This document shows positions 8,627 through 18,081 of a stretch of 64,000 nucleotides of DNA, piece by piece. Location of the stretch: the NCBI RefSeq assembly GCF_005221385.1, contig NZ_CP039903.1:2232001-2296000 (forward strand), written 5' to 3'. The notes beneath the pieces were generated by a model. It searched no databases. It was not told the origin of the DNA and saw only the letters and a list, made by a program, of their open reading frames with translations. The DNA is from Agrobacterium tumefaciens. GTDB taxonomy: Bacteria; Pseudomonadota; Alphaproteobacteria; Rhizobiales; Rhizobiaceae. Position 1 is the stretch's first letter. Each line of letters starts with the position of its first letter. The translations under genes and the position numbers were made by a program.

Positions 8627-8929
8627 CTATCGGATCGGTTCGTGGACGGTCACCAGCTTGGTGCCATCCGGAAACGTCGCTTCCACCTGCACATCATGGA
8701 TCATCTCGGCGATGCCTTCCATCACCTGATCGCGGGAAATCACATGCGCGCCAGCTTCCATCAGGTCGGCAACGGCGCGGCCGTCACGGGCGCCCTCGAC
8801 GACGAAATCGCTAATCAGCGCAATCGCTTCCGGGTAATTCAGCTTCACGCCACGCTCCAGCCGGCGGCGCGCCACCATGGCGGCCATGGAAATCAGCAGC
8901 TTGTCTTTTTCTCTTGGGCTAAGGTTCAT
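8627..8929 (-). CDS. ureA: Urease subunit gamma (UreA)
   Basis: UreA (100 aa) is the gamma subunit of urease. It begins [17 protein letters not shown] and carries the conserved [21 protein letters not shown] and [20 protein letters not shown] ending. Its length is exactly typical. It is the first structural gene after ureD, with a 111-bp gap (8930-9040) in which no gene is visible. Confidence 0.97.
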   Translation of the reverse strand: MNLSPREKDKLLISMAAMVARRRLERGVKLNYPEAIALISDFVVEGARDGRAVADLMEAGAHVISRDQVMEGIAEMIHDVQVEATFPDGTKLVTVHEPIR

Positions 8930-9040
8930 CGTCGTCCCGCAGCTTTCGCACCTGCTCCGCAAACCACTGAGGGTTTGGGGGAACAGATCCGACTTGTTTG
9001 ACAGACCCCGGTAGGTCGCCTGTCGCGAGCGATCCGGAGG

Positions 9041-9892
9041 TTACAGATTCCAGACTTTCGGCACTGGCGCGCCGTTTCGCAAGAGCGAAATGATCGGAAA
9101 AAGCAATTTTCTGAGGGAGAAACCATCGGCGGCAGAGACGCGCACGACAAGCTTGCCCTGCCATTCGCTGGCGCCGCCGCTTTCACCGGCAATAGCCCGG
9201 ATTTTAGGCAGAAGCGCCTCGGAGAGAGGCCCGATATAAAGCAGCGTCGCAAAGGCGACCTGACCGGCCAGAACCGCCGGCCTTACGGTCAGCTCCGCCA
9301 CCTCACCCTCGAGCAGAAGCTCTTCGGCATGCACCAGCCTGCCGCCGTGGCGAATGCGCCAGCGGTCACGAAAAAGGCCATGCGTCATCATCTCGCCCAT
9401 GGCCTGGCGGCCAAGTAAAACGGCTTCGACGGCGATGAATTCGGCAGATTGGTCAAGATCGGCTTCTAGTCTTCGGCTCAGGGAAGCGCGGTCGAAGAGA
9501 ATGGTTTCCTGCGGCAGCCAGTGTAACCGGGCACCCGGCCCGGCCGAAACGCGGGCGGTGACGGTGGCTGTGCCTGATGATGCCTTATAGACCTTTTCGC
9601 AGGCCTGCGTTGTCACCACCAGCGAGGTGCCGGCACCGGCCGTGGCCTGCCACTCTATTTCGTCTCCGCCGGTCAACCCGCCGGAAGAATTGATGAGAAT
9701 GGCCTCGGCTTCGTTCGAAAACGTATCCGGCAGTCGGATTTTGGCGCAGCCTTCCTGAAACAACTCGTCCAGCCGGCTGCGCCCTTCAACCGCCTTGGTT
9801 ACAATGCGTCCTCTGCCACGGGCGCGCTGCTGCCGGACAGGTTGAGCGTCTTCGCAACCGGAAGTGCCGATGGCTTGCTGTTGCTGCTGCAC
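9041..9892 (-). CDS. ureD: Urease accessory protein UreD/UreH
   Basis: UreD binds apo-urease and recruits UreF and UreG for nickel insertion. The core [45 protein letters not shown] and [14 protein letters not shown] are family signatures. The 5' end is uncertain. The frame stays open to 9940 but no ATG lies near the expected start. The GTG at 9892 (283 aa) has a GGAG 5 bases upstream and gives a length close to the usual 270-280, so it is used here. This start lies inside the 3' end of the preceding esterase gene (94-bp overlap). Confidence 0.88.
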   Translation of the reverse strand: MQQQQQAIGTSGCEDAQPVRQQRARGRGRIVTKAVEGRSRLDELFQEGCAKIRLPDTFSNEAEAILINSSGGLTGGDEIEWQATAGAGTSLVVTTQACEKVYKASSGTATVTARVSAGPGARLHWLPQETILFDRASLSRRLEADLDQSAEFIAVEAVLLGRQAMGEMMTHGLFRDRWRIRHGGRLVHAEELLLEGEVAELTVRPAVLAGQVAFATLLYIGPLSEALLPKIRAIAGESGGASEWQGKLVVRVSAADGFSLRKLLFPIISLLRNGAPVPKVWNL

Positions 9893-11052
9893 GCGGTCTC
9901 CGATGTAGTTGCGGAAGCGGATGAGGCCTTGGCGCCACAATCCTTCTTGACGACGGCGTCCACCACCAGCTGCCCTTCCGTATTACGGAAGAAGTCCCAC
10001 ATTCTTTCGGCCGCATCAACCGTGCGGGTCACTTCGCCTGTGGGCATCTTGCGCTCCACGGCGGGTTCCGCCTTCGGCGTCTGTTCGCCGCCGGGTTTGC
10101 GGGTAACGACGGCGCTCGCGGCCAGCACTTCCGCCTTCATGGCGGCGCGCGGCCAGGCATGGTCCCAGTTTTCAATGACATAGGACTGGATGCGCGCACC
10201 GCCCTTGCAGACATCATAGGAATTCACGGTGAAGCTCTCACCCGGCTTGGTTTTGGCGCCGCCCTTGCAACCATCCATCTCGGCCCAGCGCTTCAGCGCC
10301 GTCTCACCGCCATATTGCCAATAGGATTTGCCACCACCCTGATAGGGGTTGGCAGGATCCTTCAACCCGGCAAAGGCGATGATCGACATAGGCCGCGCCG
10401 GTGCGCAGCTTGCCGCATCCGGTCCCCACTTGCCTTCGGTCTCCAGCGGATAACCCGCGCGCAGCGAAGCGACAAAGCCCGCGGCGGTGAAATCCGCGCT
10501 GCCATTGCAGATGAATTGCGACAGCATGCGCCCGCCGCCGGAATAACCGGAACCGTAAAAGCGCTCTTCATCCACGCAGAATTTGCCCTTGACCATGTCA
10601 ATCGCATTGCGAATGAAACCGACCTCATCCAGTCCACCGGGGCGCGTGGTAACGCCCGGCACGTTCCAGGCATGGGTGCCGGGTAATTCGCCGTTCAAAC
10701 TGCCAGCCAGTGCCACGACCATCAGGCCATCACGCTCGGCAAGCTTGTCCCAGCCGCTGCGGTTCAGCTGACCGTGCGGATTGCTGTTGGAGCCATGGAA
10801 ATCGAATACCACCGGCAACGGCTTTTTTCCGTCATAGGCGGAGGGAACGAAATAGACGCCGTCGCGTTTGTGCCCGTTAGAGAGAATGGAAAAATCATGC
10901 CGGCCTGGCTCCATGCCGGGTCCGGGAAGCTGACCGCAGGTCGATGCCGACGCCGCGGCACCGGCGCTTGCGCACATCGCAATGCCCAGAACGAGGGTGC
11001 GGGCGGAGCGGAACAACCGGGCAGCCCGGCCAGTTGCAAAGTCTTGATGCAT
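9799..11052 (-). CDS. Secreted PHB-depolymerase-type esterase
   Basis: A 417-residue exported alpha/beta hydrolase of the esterase-PHB/LpqC (CE1-like) group. It has a signal peptide ([20 protein letters not shown]), the oxyanion strand [13 protein letters not shown], the nucleophile elbow [10 protein letters not shown] and a likely catalytic His in ENWDHAWP. The last ~100 residues are a low-complexity tail rich in Ala, Ser and Lys that the family does not need and that overlaps ureD. The ATG at 11052 is preferred over the GTG at 11058 because AAGG lies 7 bases away. It lies between urt and ure on the same strand. The substrate is unknown. Confidence 0.85.
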   Translation of the reverse strand: MHQDFATGRAARLFRSARTLVLGIAMCASAGAAASASTCGQLPGPGMEPGRHDFSILSNGHKRDGVYFVPSAYDGKKPLPVVFDFHGSNSNPHGQLNRSGWDKLAERDGLMVVALAGSLNGELPGTHAWNVPGVTTRPGGLDEVGFIRNAIDMVKGKFCVDEERFYGSGYSGGGRMLSQFICNGSADFTAAGFVASLRAGYPLETEGKWGPDAASCAPARPMSIIAFAGLKDPANPYQGGGKSYWQYGGETALKRWAEMDGCKGGAKTKPGESFTVNSYDVCKGGARIQSYVIENWDHAWPRAAMKAEVLAASAVVTRKPGGEQTPKAEPAVERKMPTGEVTRTVDAAERMWDFFRNTEGQLVVDAVVKKDCGAKASSASATTSETACSSNSKPSALPVAKTLNLSGSSAPVAEDAL

Positions 11053-11220
11053 TGACACGCCTTTATTGGCACTATGTCTCCGACGATACGTCGGAGGTGC
11101 ATGGAATGTAAGGGATCAACTGTCGCGGCGTGCGAATAGACTTTTCCTGTGTCTCGCATGCAGCATTTGCGCTGCCAATATCACAGGCTTTTATTCAACG
11201 AAATGCTAAAATTGCGCATA

Positions 11221-11247
11221 AAAGCCATGCAGAGGCGCATAGGCTTT
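11221..11247 (-). terminator. Possible terminator after urtE
   Basis: AAAGCCATGC and GCATAGGCTTT pair with one bulge about 60 bp beyond the urtE stop on the minus strand. The following bases are TTTATGCGCAATTTTAG. A second GC-rich stem, GCACGCCG/CGGCGCGC (11269-11288), lies closer to urtE. Either could end the urt transcript; neither has a long T tract. Confidence 0.4.
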
Positions 11248-11306
11248 CAAAATATTAATCGGCCGTTTGCACGCCGTGATCGGCGCGCAGCATTTTTAGT
11301 CTCGAT

Positions 11307-12002
11307 TTATACTGTCAGATGACGCCGCGCTTCCGGCGTATCCAGCGTTTCAGCCAGCCCCTCATGCACGATCTCACCGCGATCCATGATGTAAACGTAA
11401 TCGGCAAGCTCACGGCAGAAATCCAGATATTGCTCGACCAGCAGGATGGCCATGCCGGTGGAATCCCTGAGATATTTGATCGCCCGGCCGATATCCTTGA
11501 TGATCGACGGCTGGATACCTTCGGTCGGCTCGTCGAGAACGAGGATTTTCGGCCGCGTCACCAGCGCCCGGCCGATGGCGAGCTGCTGCTGCTGACCACC
11601 GGAGAGATCCCCGCCGCGCCTTCCCAGCATGGATTGCAGCACCGGAAACAGGCTGAAAATATCATCCGGGATGAACCGCTCCTTACGCGGCAGCGGCGCA
11701 TAGCCGCTTTCGAGATTCTCCTGAACGCTGAGCAGCGGAAAGATTTCCCGTCCCTGCGGCACGTAACCGACACCACGCTTGGCCCGATGGTAAGGCGCCA
11801 GCCCATCCAGCGCCGCCCCTTCAAAGCTGATCGTCCCGGCACTGGTGGCGTGCTGGCCGGTAACGGCGCGCAGAAGCGAGCTTTTGCCCACCCCGTTGCG
11901 GCCGAGGACACAGGTGATCTTGCCCATCTCCGCCGTCAGCGAAACGCCGCGCAGGGCCTGCGCTGCGCCGTAATGGAGGTTGATGTTGTCGACGTTCAGC
12001 AT
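11307..12002 (-). CDS. urtE: Urea ABC transporter ATPase UrtE
   Basis: UrtE (231 aa) is the LivF-like ATPase of the urea transporter. It has Walker A GRNGVGKS, signature LSGGQQQQ, Walker B ILVLDEPTEGIQPSII and the H-loop equivalent LLVEQYL, where Gln replaces His as is normal in this subfamily. The start MLNVDNINLHYGAAQALRG matches UrtE; a GTG three codons upstream is possible but an AGG lies well placed for 12002. It pairs with UrtD to power UrtB/UrtC. Confidence 0.95.
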   Translation of the reverse strand: MLNVDNINLHYGAAQALRGVSLTAEMGKITCVLGRNGVGKSSLLRAVTGQHATSAGTISFEGAALDGLAPYHRAKRGVGYVPQGREIFPLLSVQENLESGYAPLPRKERFIPDDIFSLFPVLQSMLGRRGGDLSGGQQQQLAIGRALVTRPKILVLDEPTEGIQPSIIKDIGRAIKYLRDSTGMAILLVEQYLDFCRELADYVYIMDRGEIVHEGLAETLDTPEARRHLTV

Positions 12003-12016
12003 TTCATCCACCTGTT

Positions 12017-12535
12017 CTAATTCAGCAATGTTCGTCTCAAAGCCTGCAGGGCATTTTCCTGCTCGCTGGTCTTGTCGCCACCGACCTGGCTGACCTCTTC
12101 GGCAATATCGATCAACTGTCGTCTTTCATCGAAATCGAGCGCATTCGCCCATAAATCGCGAAATCTGCGGATCGGGTCTTCGGGATTGACGACATTTCTG
12201 GATGCCCATTCTCCGAAGACGATAATTTCTTCCATATCCGCCGGCGAAATGATGTCTCTCATCTTTTCACGGACAACTTTTTTTGCCGCGTCGAGATACA
12301 TCGGCTTTTCGTTGGCAAGGCACATGAAGAATGCCACCGCAGCAATCGCAGGATCACGAATGGACGCGATTGGTGCGACTTCGGCCTTTTTCCGAAATGC
12401 CCTGCGCTTATAGGCGCCCCGCATTTTCTCGACGGTGTCGATGATTTCGCTACCGGCCTCACGCACCATCTTCAATCGCCAATACCAGACTGCCGCAGCA
12501 CCGATTGCCATAACCAGAATTCCAATCAACGCCAT
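12017..12535 (-). CDS. Membrane-anchored TerB-like protein in the urt operon
   Basis: A 172-residue protein with one N-terminal membrane segment (MALIGILVMAIGAAAVWYW), a basic stretch (KMRGAYKRRAFRKK) and a cytoplasmic helical domain. The end (LIDIAEEVSQVGGDKTSEQE) resembles the second half of the TerB/DjlA-type helical fold, where Asp-Gly precedes a Glu-rich helix. This family call is only pattern-based. The ATG at 12535 has GGAG 8 bases upstream. It is inserted between urtD and urtE, 14 bp before urtE, so it is part of the transporter operon. Standard urt operons lack such a gene. Confidence 0.6.
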   Translation of the reverse strand: MALIGILVMAIGAAAVWYWRLKMVREAGSEIIDTVEKMRGAYKRRAFRKKAEVAPIASIRDPAIAAVAFFMCLANEKPMYLDAAKKVVREKMRDIISPADMEEIIVFGEWASRNVVNPEDPIRRFRDLWANALDFDERRQLIDIAEEVSQVGGDKTSEQENALQALRRTLLN

Positions 12536-12611
12536 TCGATCAACTCCAGATTTTAAATTTTTCAACTTAAATCCGGTTATTATTACAGGCACAAGTAGAG
12601 GCCAGCTCTTT

Positions 12612-13373
12612 CTATCGCCCCAGATAATTCTCGATCACCTTCGGATCGCTGGACACGAAATCGATCGACCCTTCGGCCAGCACCGAGCCTTCGGCAAGGC
12701 ACGTCACCTTCACCCCCAGCTCGCGGATGAAGCCCATGTCATGCTCCACCACGACAACAGAGCGGGTCTTGGCGATTTCCTTCAAAAGCACGGCGGTTTC
12801 CGCCGTTTCCGCATCCGTCATGCCCGCCACCGGCTCATCCACCAAAAGCAGCTTCGGCTCCTGCGCCAAGAGCATGCCGATTTCCAGCCATTGTTTCTGG
12901 CCGTGCGAGAGGTTGGCGGCAAGATCGCCGCGGCGGTGGCCAAGGCGCACGGTGGCGAGGATTTCCTCGATGCGGGCCTTGTCTTCCTCCGTCAGCCGGT
13001 AGAAGAGCGTCGCGAAAACACCGCGCTTGCGGTTGAGCGCCAGTTCCAGATTGTCCCAGACGGTATGGCTTTCGAACACCGTAGGCTTCTGGAATTTTCG
13101 CCCGATGCCGAGCTGGGCGATGTCAGCCTCATCCTTCTTGGTCAGGTCGATACTGTCTTCAAACAGCACCGTGCCCGTATCCGGCCTTGTCTTGCCGGTG
13201 ATGATGTCCATCATCGTCGTCTTGCCCGCGCCATTCGGGCCGATGATGGCGCGAAGCTCGCCCGGCTCCACCACGAAGGAGAGCGAGTTCAGCGCCCTGA
13301 AACCGTCGAAGGATACCGAGACGCCATCGAGATAAAGCAGGCTCTTCGTTCTCTTTTCGGAAATCGTGTTCAT
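12612..13373 (-). CDS. urtD: Urea ABC transporter ATPase UrtD
   Basis: UrtD (253 aa) is the LivG-like ATPase. It has Walker A GPNGAGKTT, Q-loop GRKFQKPTVFE, signature LSHGQKQWLEIGM (the variant typical of UrtD), Walker B KLLLVDEPVAGM and the His switch VVVEHDMGF. It starts 7 bp after the urtC stop. The downstream gap before the TerB-like gene is 76 bp. Confidence 0.96.
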   Translation of the reverse strand: MNTISEKRTKSLLYLDGVSVSFDGFRALNSLSFVVEPGELRAIIGPNGAGKTTMMDIITGKTRPDTGTVLFEDSIDLTKKDEADIAQLGIGRKFQKPTVFESHTVWDNLELALNRKRGVFATLFYRLTEEDKARIEEILATVRLGHRRGDLAANLSHGQKQWLEIGMLLAQEPKLLLVDEPVAGMTDAETAETAVLLKEIAKTRSVVVVEHDMGFIRELGVKVTCLAEGSVLAEGSIDFVSSDPKVIENYLGR

Positions 13374-13380
13374 ATCCGCC

Positions 13381-14556
13381 TCACTCCGCCGCCTGTTGCG
13401 CCACTGTTACGGCACCGTCATTGCCCGGCTCTGCGCTGCTTGCCGCCCGCGCAACCCGCTTTTCACGCCGCCCGGCCAGATAATGCTGCACGGTGCCGAC
13501 GATGCCCTTCGGGAAGAACAGCGTCACCGCGATGAACAGGCCACCCAGCGCAAACAGCCAGAATTCCGGGAAAGCGCCGGTGAAATAGCTTTTCCCGCCA
13601 TTGACGAGCAGCGCACCGATGATCGGCCCGATCAGCGTGCCGCGCCCGCCCACCGCCGTCCACACCACCACTTCGATGGAGTTGGCGGGCGAAAATTCGC
13701 CGGGATTGATGATGCCCACCTGCGGCACGAACAGCGCGCCGGCAATGCCCGCCATCATGGCCGAAACGACGAAGGTGAAGAGCTTGATGTTTTCCACCCG
13801 GAAACCGAGGAAACGCACCCGGCTTTCGGCATCGCGCACGCCCACCAGCACCTTGCCGAATTTGGAATTGACGATGCCCGATGCGATCAGCAGGGAGAGC
13901 GCCAGCATCACCGCCGTCATGGCAAACAGCACGGCGCGGGTGCCATCCGCTTGCACGGAAAAGCCGAGGATGTCCTTGAAATCGGTGAGGCCATTATTGC
14001 CGCCGAAACCCATGTCGTTGCGGAAGAAGGCGAGCAGCAGCGCATATGTCATGGCCTGGGTGATGATGGAGAGATAAACACCGTTGACGCGCGAGCGGAA
14101 GGCGAACCAGCCGAACACGAAGGCGAGCAGGCCCGGCACCACCAGCACCATCAGCGCCGCAAACCAGAACATGTCGAAGCCTTGCCAGAACCACGGCAGT
14201 TCCTTCCAGTTGAGGAAGACCATGAAATCAGGCAGCACCGGATGGCCATAAACCCCGCGCGTGCCGATCTGCCGCATCAGATACATGCCCATGGCGTAAC
14301 CGCCGAGCGCGAAAAAGGCGGCATGGCCGAGCGAGAGGATGCCGCAATAACCCCAGACGAGATCAAGCGCGAGCGCCAGGAGCGCATAGGCCAGATATTT
14401 GCCCAGCATCGACATGATATAGGTCGGGATGCGGAACGCGCTGTCTTGAGGCAACAGCAGGTTGGAGGCCGGCACCAGCACGGCGATGGCGAGAATGATG
14501 CCGATGGCGATGGAAATGCGGCGATCGAGCGCGCGCAGGAGGAAGCCGGTAATCAT
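13381..14556 (-). CDS. urtC: Urea ABC transporter permease UrtC
   Basis: UrtC (391 aa) is the LivM-like permease with about ten membrane segments. It has the conserved ALDLVWGYCGILSLGHAAFF segment and the cytoplasmic coupling region GVRDAESRVRFLGF that meets the ATPase. The ATG overlaps the urtB stop (ATGA at 14553-14556), indicating translational coupling. The C-terminal 30 residues are polar and variable. Confidence 0.96.
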   Translation of the reverse strand: MITGFLLRALDRRISIAIGIILAIAVLVPASNLLLPQDSAFRIPTYIMSMLGKYLAYALLALALDLVWGYCGILSLGHAAFFALGGYAMGMYLMRQIGTRGVYGHPVLPDFMVFLNWKELPWFWQGFDMFWFAALMVLVVPGLLAFVFGWFAFRSRVNGVYLSIITQAMTYALLLAFFRNDMGFGGNNGLTDFKDILGFSVQADGTRAVLFAMTAVMLALSLLIASGIVNSKFGKVLVGVRDAESRVRFLGFRVENIKLFTFVVSAMMAGIAGALFVPQVGIINPGEFSPANSIEVVVWTAVGGRGTLIGPIIGALLVNGGKSYFTGAFPEFWLFALGGLFIAVTLFFPKGIVGTVQHYLAGRREKRVARAASSAEPGNDGAVTVAQQAAE

Positions 14557-16166
14557 GCTTCGATCGCCCTTCCCTTGAGTGCGAAGAGACCGCGCGGCCG
14601 CTTCTGGATGAACAGGATGATGAGAACGAGCACGAGGATCTTGCCGAGAACGGCGCCCACCGTCGGCTCGAGGAACTTGTTGAGCACGCCGAGAGACAGG
14701 GCGCCCACCAGCGTTCCCCAGAGATTGCCGACGCCGCCGAACACCACCACCATGAAACTGTCGATGATGTAGCTCTGGCCGAGATTGGGCGAGACATTGT
14801 CGATCTGCGACAGCGCTACGCCGGCGAGACCGGCAACGCCCGAACCGAGCGCGAAGGTGAAGGCATCCACCCACGGCGTGCGAATGCCCATGGAAGAGGC
14901 CATGCGACGGTTCTGCGTCACGGCGCGCATCTGCAACCCGAAAGCGGAGCGCTTCAGGAGCACCAGCAGCGCGAAGAACACCGAGAGCGAAAAACAGACG
15001 ATCCACACCCGGTTCCAGGTGAAATTGAGATAACCGACGCTGAAGGAGCCGGACATCCAGCCGGGGCTGCCGACTTCCCGGTTGGTCGGGCCGAAGATGG
15101 AGCGCACGCCCTGCTGCAGGATGAGCGAGATGCCCCAGGTGGCGAGCAGCGTTTCGAGCGGCCGCCCGTAAAGAAAGCGGATGACACCGCGCTCCATGAC
15201 AAGGCCGACAAAGGCCGTCACCAGAAAGGCGACGGGCAAAGCGATGGCAAGCGACCAGTCGAACAGGCCGGGGAAGCTGGAGCGGATCACCTCCTGCACC
15301 ATGAAGGTGGAGTAAGCGCCGATCATCACCATTTCGCCATGGGCCATGTTGATGATGCCCATGACGCCGAAGGTGATGGCAAGACCGATGGCGGCGAGCA
15401 GCAGCACGGAACCGAGTGAAAGGCCATACCAGACATTCTGCACGTAATCCCAGAAGGCAAGCGCGCTTTCGATGCTGGAAATGGCCTCGTCTATATCGGG
15501 TTTCAGGCTTTGATCCACGGAGGCCGACGCCGCCATGAGAATGCCGATGGCATCGCGCCCGCCGAGCTTCTTGATGGTCGCGATTGCTTGCCTTTTCTCT
15601 TCGAGCGACCGTTCGGAGGAGAGCAGCGAGACAGCCCGCGCCTCCTCCATCCGGGTCCGCACCTCAGTATCGGTCTCCTTGGCGATGGCCGCTTCCAGCA
15701 ATTCGAGATTTTCGGCGCTCGGCGCTTTCAGAACCGCATCGGCCGCAGAAAGCCGCACGGATTTTTCCGCGCTGAGCAGGGTCAGGCCGCCAAGTGCGGC
15801 GCGGATGACGCGACGCAGATTATTGTTGACCTTGATCTTGCTGACAGCCGCCTTCGGCGCTTCACCCGCACTTTCGCCCGTCAGCGGATCGATCAGCGTA
15901 AAATTGGAACCTGCCGGTTTCGTCATGAAAACCAGATTGTCGGCCTTGCGCACGTAAAGATCGCCCGCCGCAAAAGCCTCGAGCGCCGGCACGACACGCG
16001 CATCGCCCGTGGCAGCGATCTGCCCGATCAGCACTTCGGCCTGCTTGAAATCCGCCGTGCCGAGCTGGTCGATCAGCGCCTTCGGCTCGCTTTGCGCGAA
16101 GGATTGGGCGGCGATCCCCAGGGTGAGCCAGAGGAAGATGGCTCCGAGAAAAGATCGGATCGTCAT
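14553..16166 (-). CDS. urtB: Urea ABC transporter permease UrtB
   Basis: UrtB (537 aa) is the LivH-like permease. As in other UrtB proteins, the membrane part (about residues 245-537, with FGVMGIINMAHGEMVMIGAY and coupling motif MRAVTQNRRMASSMG) is preceded by a signal peptide and an exported alpha-helical HEAT-like region (about 25-230). That extension is absent from amino-acid LivH. The ATG at 16166 gives a proper signal peptide (MTIRSFLGAIFLWLTLGIAA). The 285-bp gap to urtA contains a palindromic mosaic repeat. Confidence 0.96.
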   Translation of the reverse strand: MTIRSFLGAIFLWLTLGIAAQSFAQSEPKALIDQLGTADFKQAEVLIGQIAATGDARVVPALEAFAAGDLYVRKADNLVFMTKPAGSNFTLIDPLTGESAGEAPKAAVSKIKVNNNLRRVIRAALGGLTLLSAEKSVRLSAADAVLKAPSAENLELLEAAIAKETDTEVRTRMEEARAVSLLSSERSLEEKRQAIATIKKLGGRDAIGILMAASASVDQSLKPDIDEAISSIESALAFWDYVQNVWYGLSLGSVLLLAAIGLAITFGVMGIINMAHGEMVMIGAYSTFMVQEVIRSSFPGLFDWSLAIALPVAFLVTAFVGLVMERGVIRFLYGRPLETLLATWGISLILQQGVRSIFGPTNREVGSPGWMSGSFSVGYLNFTWNRVWIVCFSLSVFFALLVLLKRSAFGLQMRAVTQNRRMASSMGIRTPWVDAFTFALGSGVAGLAGVALSQIDNVSPNLGQSYIIDSFMVVVFGGVGNLWGTLVGALSLGVLNKFLEPTVGAVLGKILVLVLIILFIQKRPRGLFALKGRAIEA

Positions 16167-16229
16167 GTCGGGTTCCTTGGGCGTTTTACGACGGGGCGTT
16201 TTTGGGTAATGCCACTTGAGTATGCGGTT

Positions 16230-16384
16230 TACCCCCCTCTGCCCTGCCGGGCATCTCCCCCACAAGGAGGGAGATCGGCAAGGTGCGCTCGCATCGCTCT
16301 ATCTCGACCGAAGAGAAATGCGGGGCCTAGCCACGAGTCGATCTCCCCACCTGTGGGGGAGATGCCCGGCAGGGCAGAGGGGGG
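16230..16384. repeat. Second palindromic mosaic repeat, copy A (urtA-urtB gap)
   Basis: Outer arms CCCCCCTCTGCCCTGCCGGG and CCCGGCAGGGCAGAGGGGGG are long inverted repeats. Inner arms GGGAGATCG/CGATCTCCCC flank a core of about 60 bp. The same arms occur at 33682-33838 and 43817-43974. Located between urtA and urtB in the operon, the RNA hairpin could separate high expression of the binding protein from low expression of the membrane parts. Confidence 0.85.
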
Positions 16385-16451
16385 CACGCTTGTTCAGTTT
16401 TCAACTATTGAAGCACCGCCCCCAAACAACGGGGGCGGCAACCACCCGCTA

Positions 16452-17741
16452 TCAGCTACCCTTGCCGCCGCACTTCCCACTGGCCACATTGAAGTTGCCG
16501 CACGACATCGGCTTCCGCCAGTCCGAGATCAGATCCTTCGAATCCGGCAGGTAATCCGACCATTCGTCACCCACAACCTGCGGGGTCTGCTGCACGATTT
16601 CGAACTGGCCGTCGGCCTGGATTTCGCCGATCAGCACCGGCTTGGTGATGTGGTGGTTCGGCATGACGGTGGAGTAACCGCCCGAAAGGTTCGGCACGGA
16701 AACGCCGATAATCGAGTCGAGAACCTTGTCCGTATCCGTCGTGCCGGCGGATTCGACGGCCTTTACCCAGGCGTTGAAGCCGATATAGGCGGCTTCCATC
16801 GGGTCGTTGGTCACGCGCTTGTCGTTCTTGGTGAAGGCATGCCAGGTCTTGATGAATTCGGCATTAACAGGCGCATCGACGGACTGGAAGTAGTTCCAGG
16901 CGGCAAGGTGGCCGACCAGCGGTGCGGTGTCGAGACCGGCAAGTTCTTCTTCGCCGACCGAGAAGGCAACGACGGGAATGTCTTCAGCCTTGATGCCCTG
17001 GTTCGCCAGTTCCTTGTAGAAAGGCACGTTGGCGTCGCCGTTGATGGTGGAAACCACGGCGGTCTTCTTGCCGGCCGAGCCGAATTTCTTGATGTCGGAC
17101 ACGATCGTCTGCCAGTCGGAATGACCGAACGGCGTGTAGTTGATCATGATGTCCTCTTCCTTGACGCCCTTCGACATCAGGTAGGCCTTCAGGATCTTGT
17201 TGGTGGTCTGCGGATAGACATAGTCCGTGCCGGCCAGAACCCAGCGCTCCACACCTTCGGTGCTGGCGAGATAATCGACGGCCGGAATGGCCTGCTGGTT
17301 CGGCGCCGCACCGGTATAGAAGATGTTACGCGAGGATTCTTCACCCTCATACTGAACCGGGTAGAACAGGATCGAATTCAGTTCCTCGAAGACCGGCAGA
17401 ACCGACTTGCGCGAGGAGGACGTCCAGCAGCCGAAAACGGCCGCGACCTTGTCCTGCGAAATCAGCTGGCGGGCCTTTTCGGCAAATAGCGGCCAGTCGG
17501 AAGCCGGATCGACCACCACGGCTTCGAGTTTCTTGCCGAGCACCCCGCCCTTCTTGTTCTGCTCGTCGATGAGCATCAGCATGGCGTCCTTCAGCGTCGT
17601 CTCTGAAATCGCCATGGTGCCGGACAGCGAATGCAGCACACCGACCTTGATGGTGTCGTCAGCGGCAAAAGCGCCATGGAAGGCGGTGGTGGACAGGATC
17701 GCGCCAAGCAGCGCAGCACTAAGCGTCTTGCGGAATATCAT
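16452..17741 (-). CDS. urtA: Urea ABC transporter substrate-binding protein UrtA
   Basis: UrtA (429 aa) is the periplasmic urea-binding component. It has a signal peptide (SAALLGAILSTTAFHGAFA), KVGVLHSLSGTMAISE at the mature N-terminus, and family motifs FGCWTSSSRKSVLPVFE, LFYPVQYEGEESS and GTDYVYPQTTN that distinguish UrtA from amino-acid LivK proteins. The ATG at 17741 has AGGGG 8 bases upstream. It is the first gene of urtABCDE. Confidence 0.97.
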   Translation of the reverse strand: MIFRKTLSAALLGAILSTTAFHGAFAADDTIKVGVLHSLSGTMAISETTLKDAMLMLIDEQNKKGGVLGKKLEAVVVDPASDWPLFAEKARQLISQDKVAAVFGCWTSSSRKSVLPVFEELNSILFYPVQYEGEESSRNIFYTGAAPNQQAIPAVDYLASTEGVERWVLAGTDYVYPQTTNKILKAYLMSKGVKEEDIMINYTPFGHSDWQTIVSDIKKFGSAGKKTAVVSTINGDANVPFYKELANQGIKAEDIPVVAFSVGEEELAGLDTAPLVGHLAAWNYFQSVDAPVNAEFIKTWHAFTKNDKRVTNDPMEAAYIGFNAWVKAVESAGTTDTDKVLDSIIGVSVPNLSGGYSTVMPNHHITKPVLIGEIQADGQFEIVQQTPQVVGDEWSDYLPDSKDLISDWRKPMSCGNFNVASGKCGGKGS

Positions 17742-17840
17742 CGGAAGAACCCCTCTCCTTGTTTGGCCTCTTATCAAGGCTCAGCGGCATCTGCGGCCGC
17801 TGCTGGGAGGGACTATCGATCTCGCGAACGCGAAACCGTA

Positions 17841-17856
17841 TACGTCAATTGACGTA
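17841..17856. promoter_or_regulatory. Perfect 16-bp palindrome upstream of urtA
   Basis: TACGTCAATTGACGTA is a perfect 8+8 palindrome centred 107 bp before the urtA start. Read on the urtA strand it contains TTGACG, a possible -35 element, though no convincing -10 follows. An operator for a dimeric regulator is a reasonable guess. No regulator can be named from the sequence. Confidence 0.5.
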
Positions 17857-17942
17857 GGCGGGGTGGCGAAAGATGCAGGGGGGAGGTTTTAAGGGCAGAT
17901 ACGAGTAAAGGGGTCCCATGTGGAATGGGCGGCTTAAACTTG

Positions 17943-18059
17943 TTTCTTCTCCCCGCCGGGGAGAAGTCCGCGGCAGCGGGATGAGGGGGCGAGATATCAG
18001 GAGAGCTTGCCCCCTCATCCGACCCTTCGGGCCACCTTCTCCCCTACAGGGAGAAGAAA
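17943..18059. repeat. RIME-like palindromic repeat, copy 2
   Basis: Same family as 635-760: TTCTTCTCCCCGCCGGGGAG at one end, the CCGCGGCAGCGGGATGAGGGGGC and GCCCCCTCATCCGACCCTTC cores, and CTCCCCTACAGGGAGAAG at the other. It lies between the divergent ends of the urt operon promoter and the DUF2735 gene. Confidence 0.9.
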
Positions 18060-18081
18060 TGCGCCGCACCGTCGTCTCACA

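Noticed and set aside
8919..9164. An 81-residue minus-strand frame in the ureA-ureD gap
   Set aside because: Most of it overlaps the ureD 3' end in another frame, with no ribosome site or family likeness.
9041..9940. Longest open frame for ureD starting at a TTG (9940)
   Set aside because: The extra N-terminal residues ([14 protein letters not shown] type) do not fit UreD and only mirror the esterase tail read in another frame. A later GTG gives a normal length.
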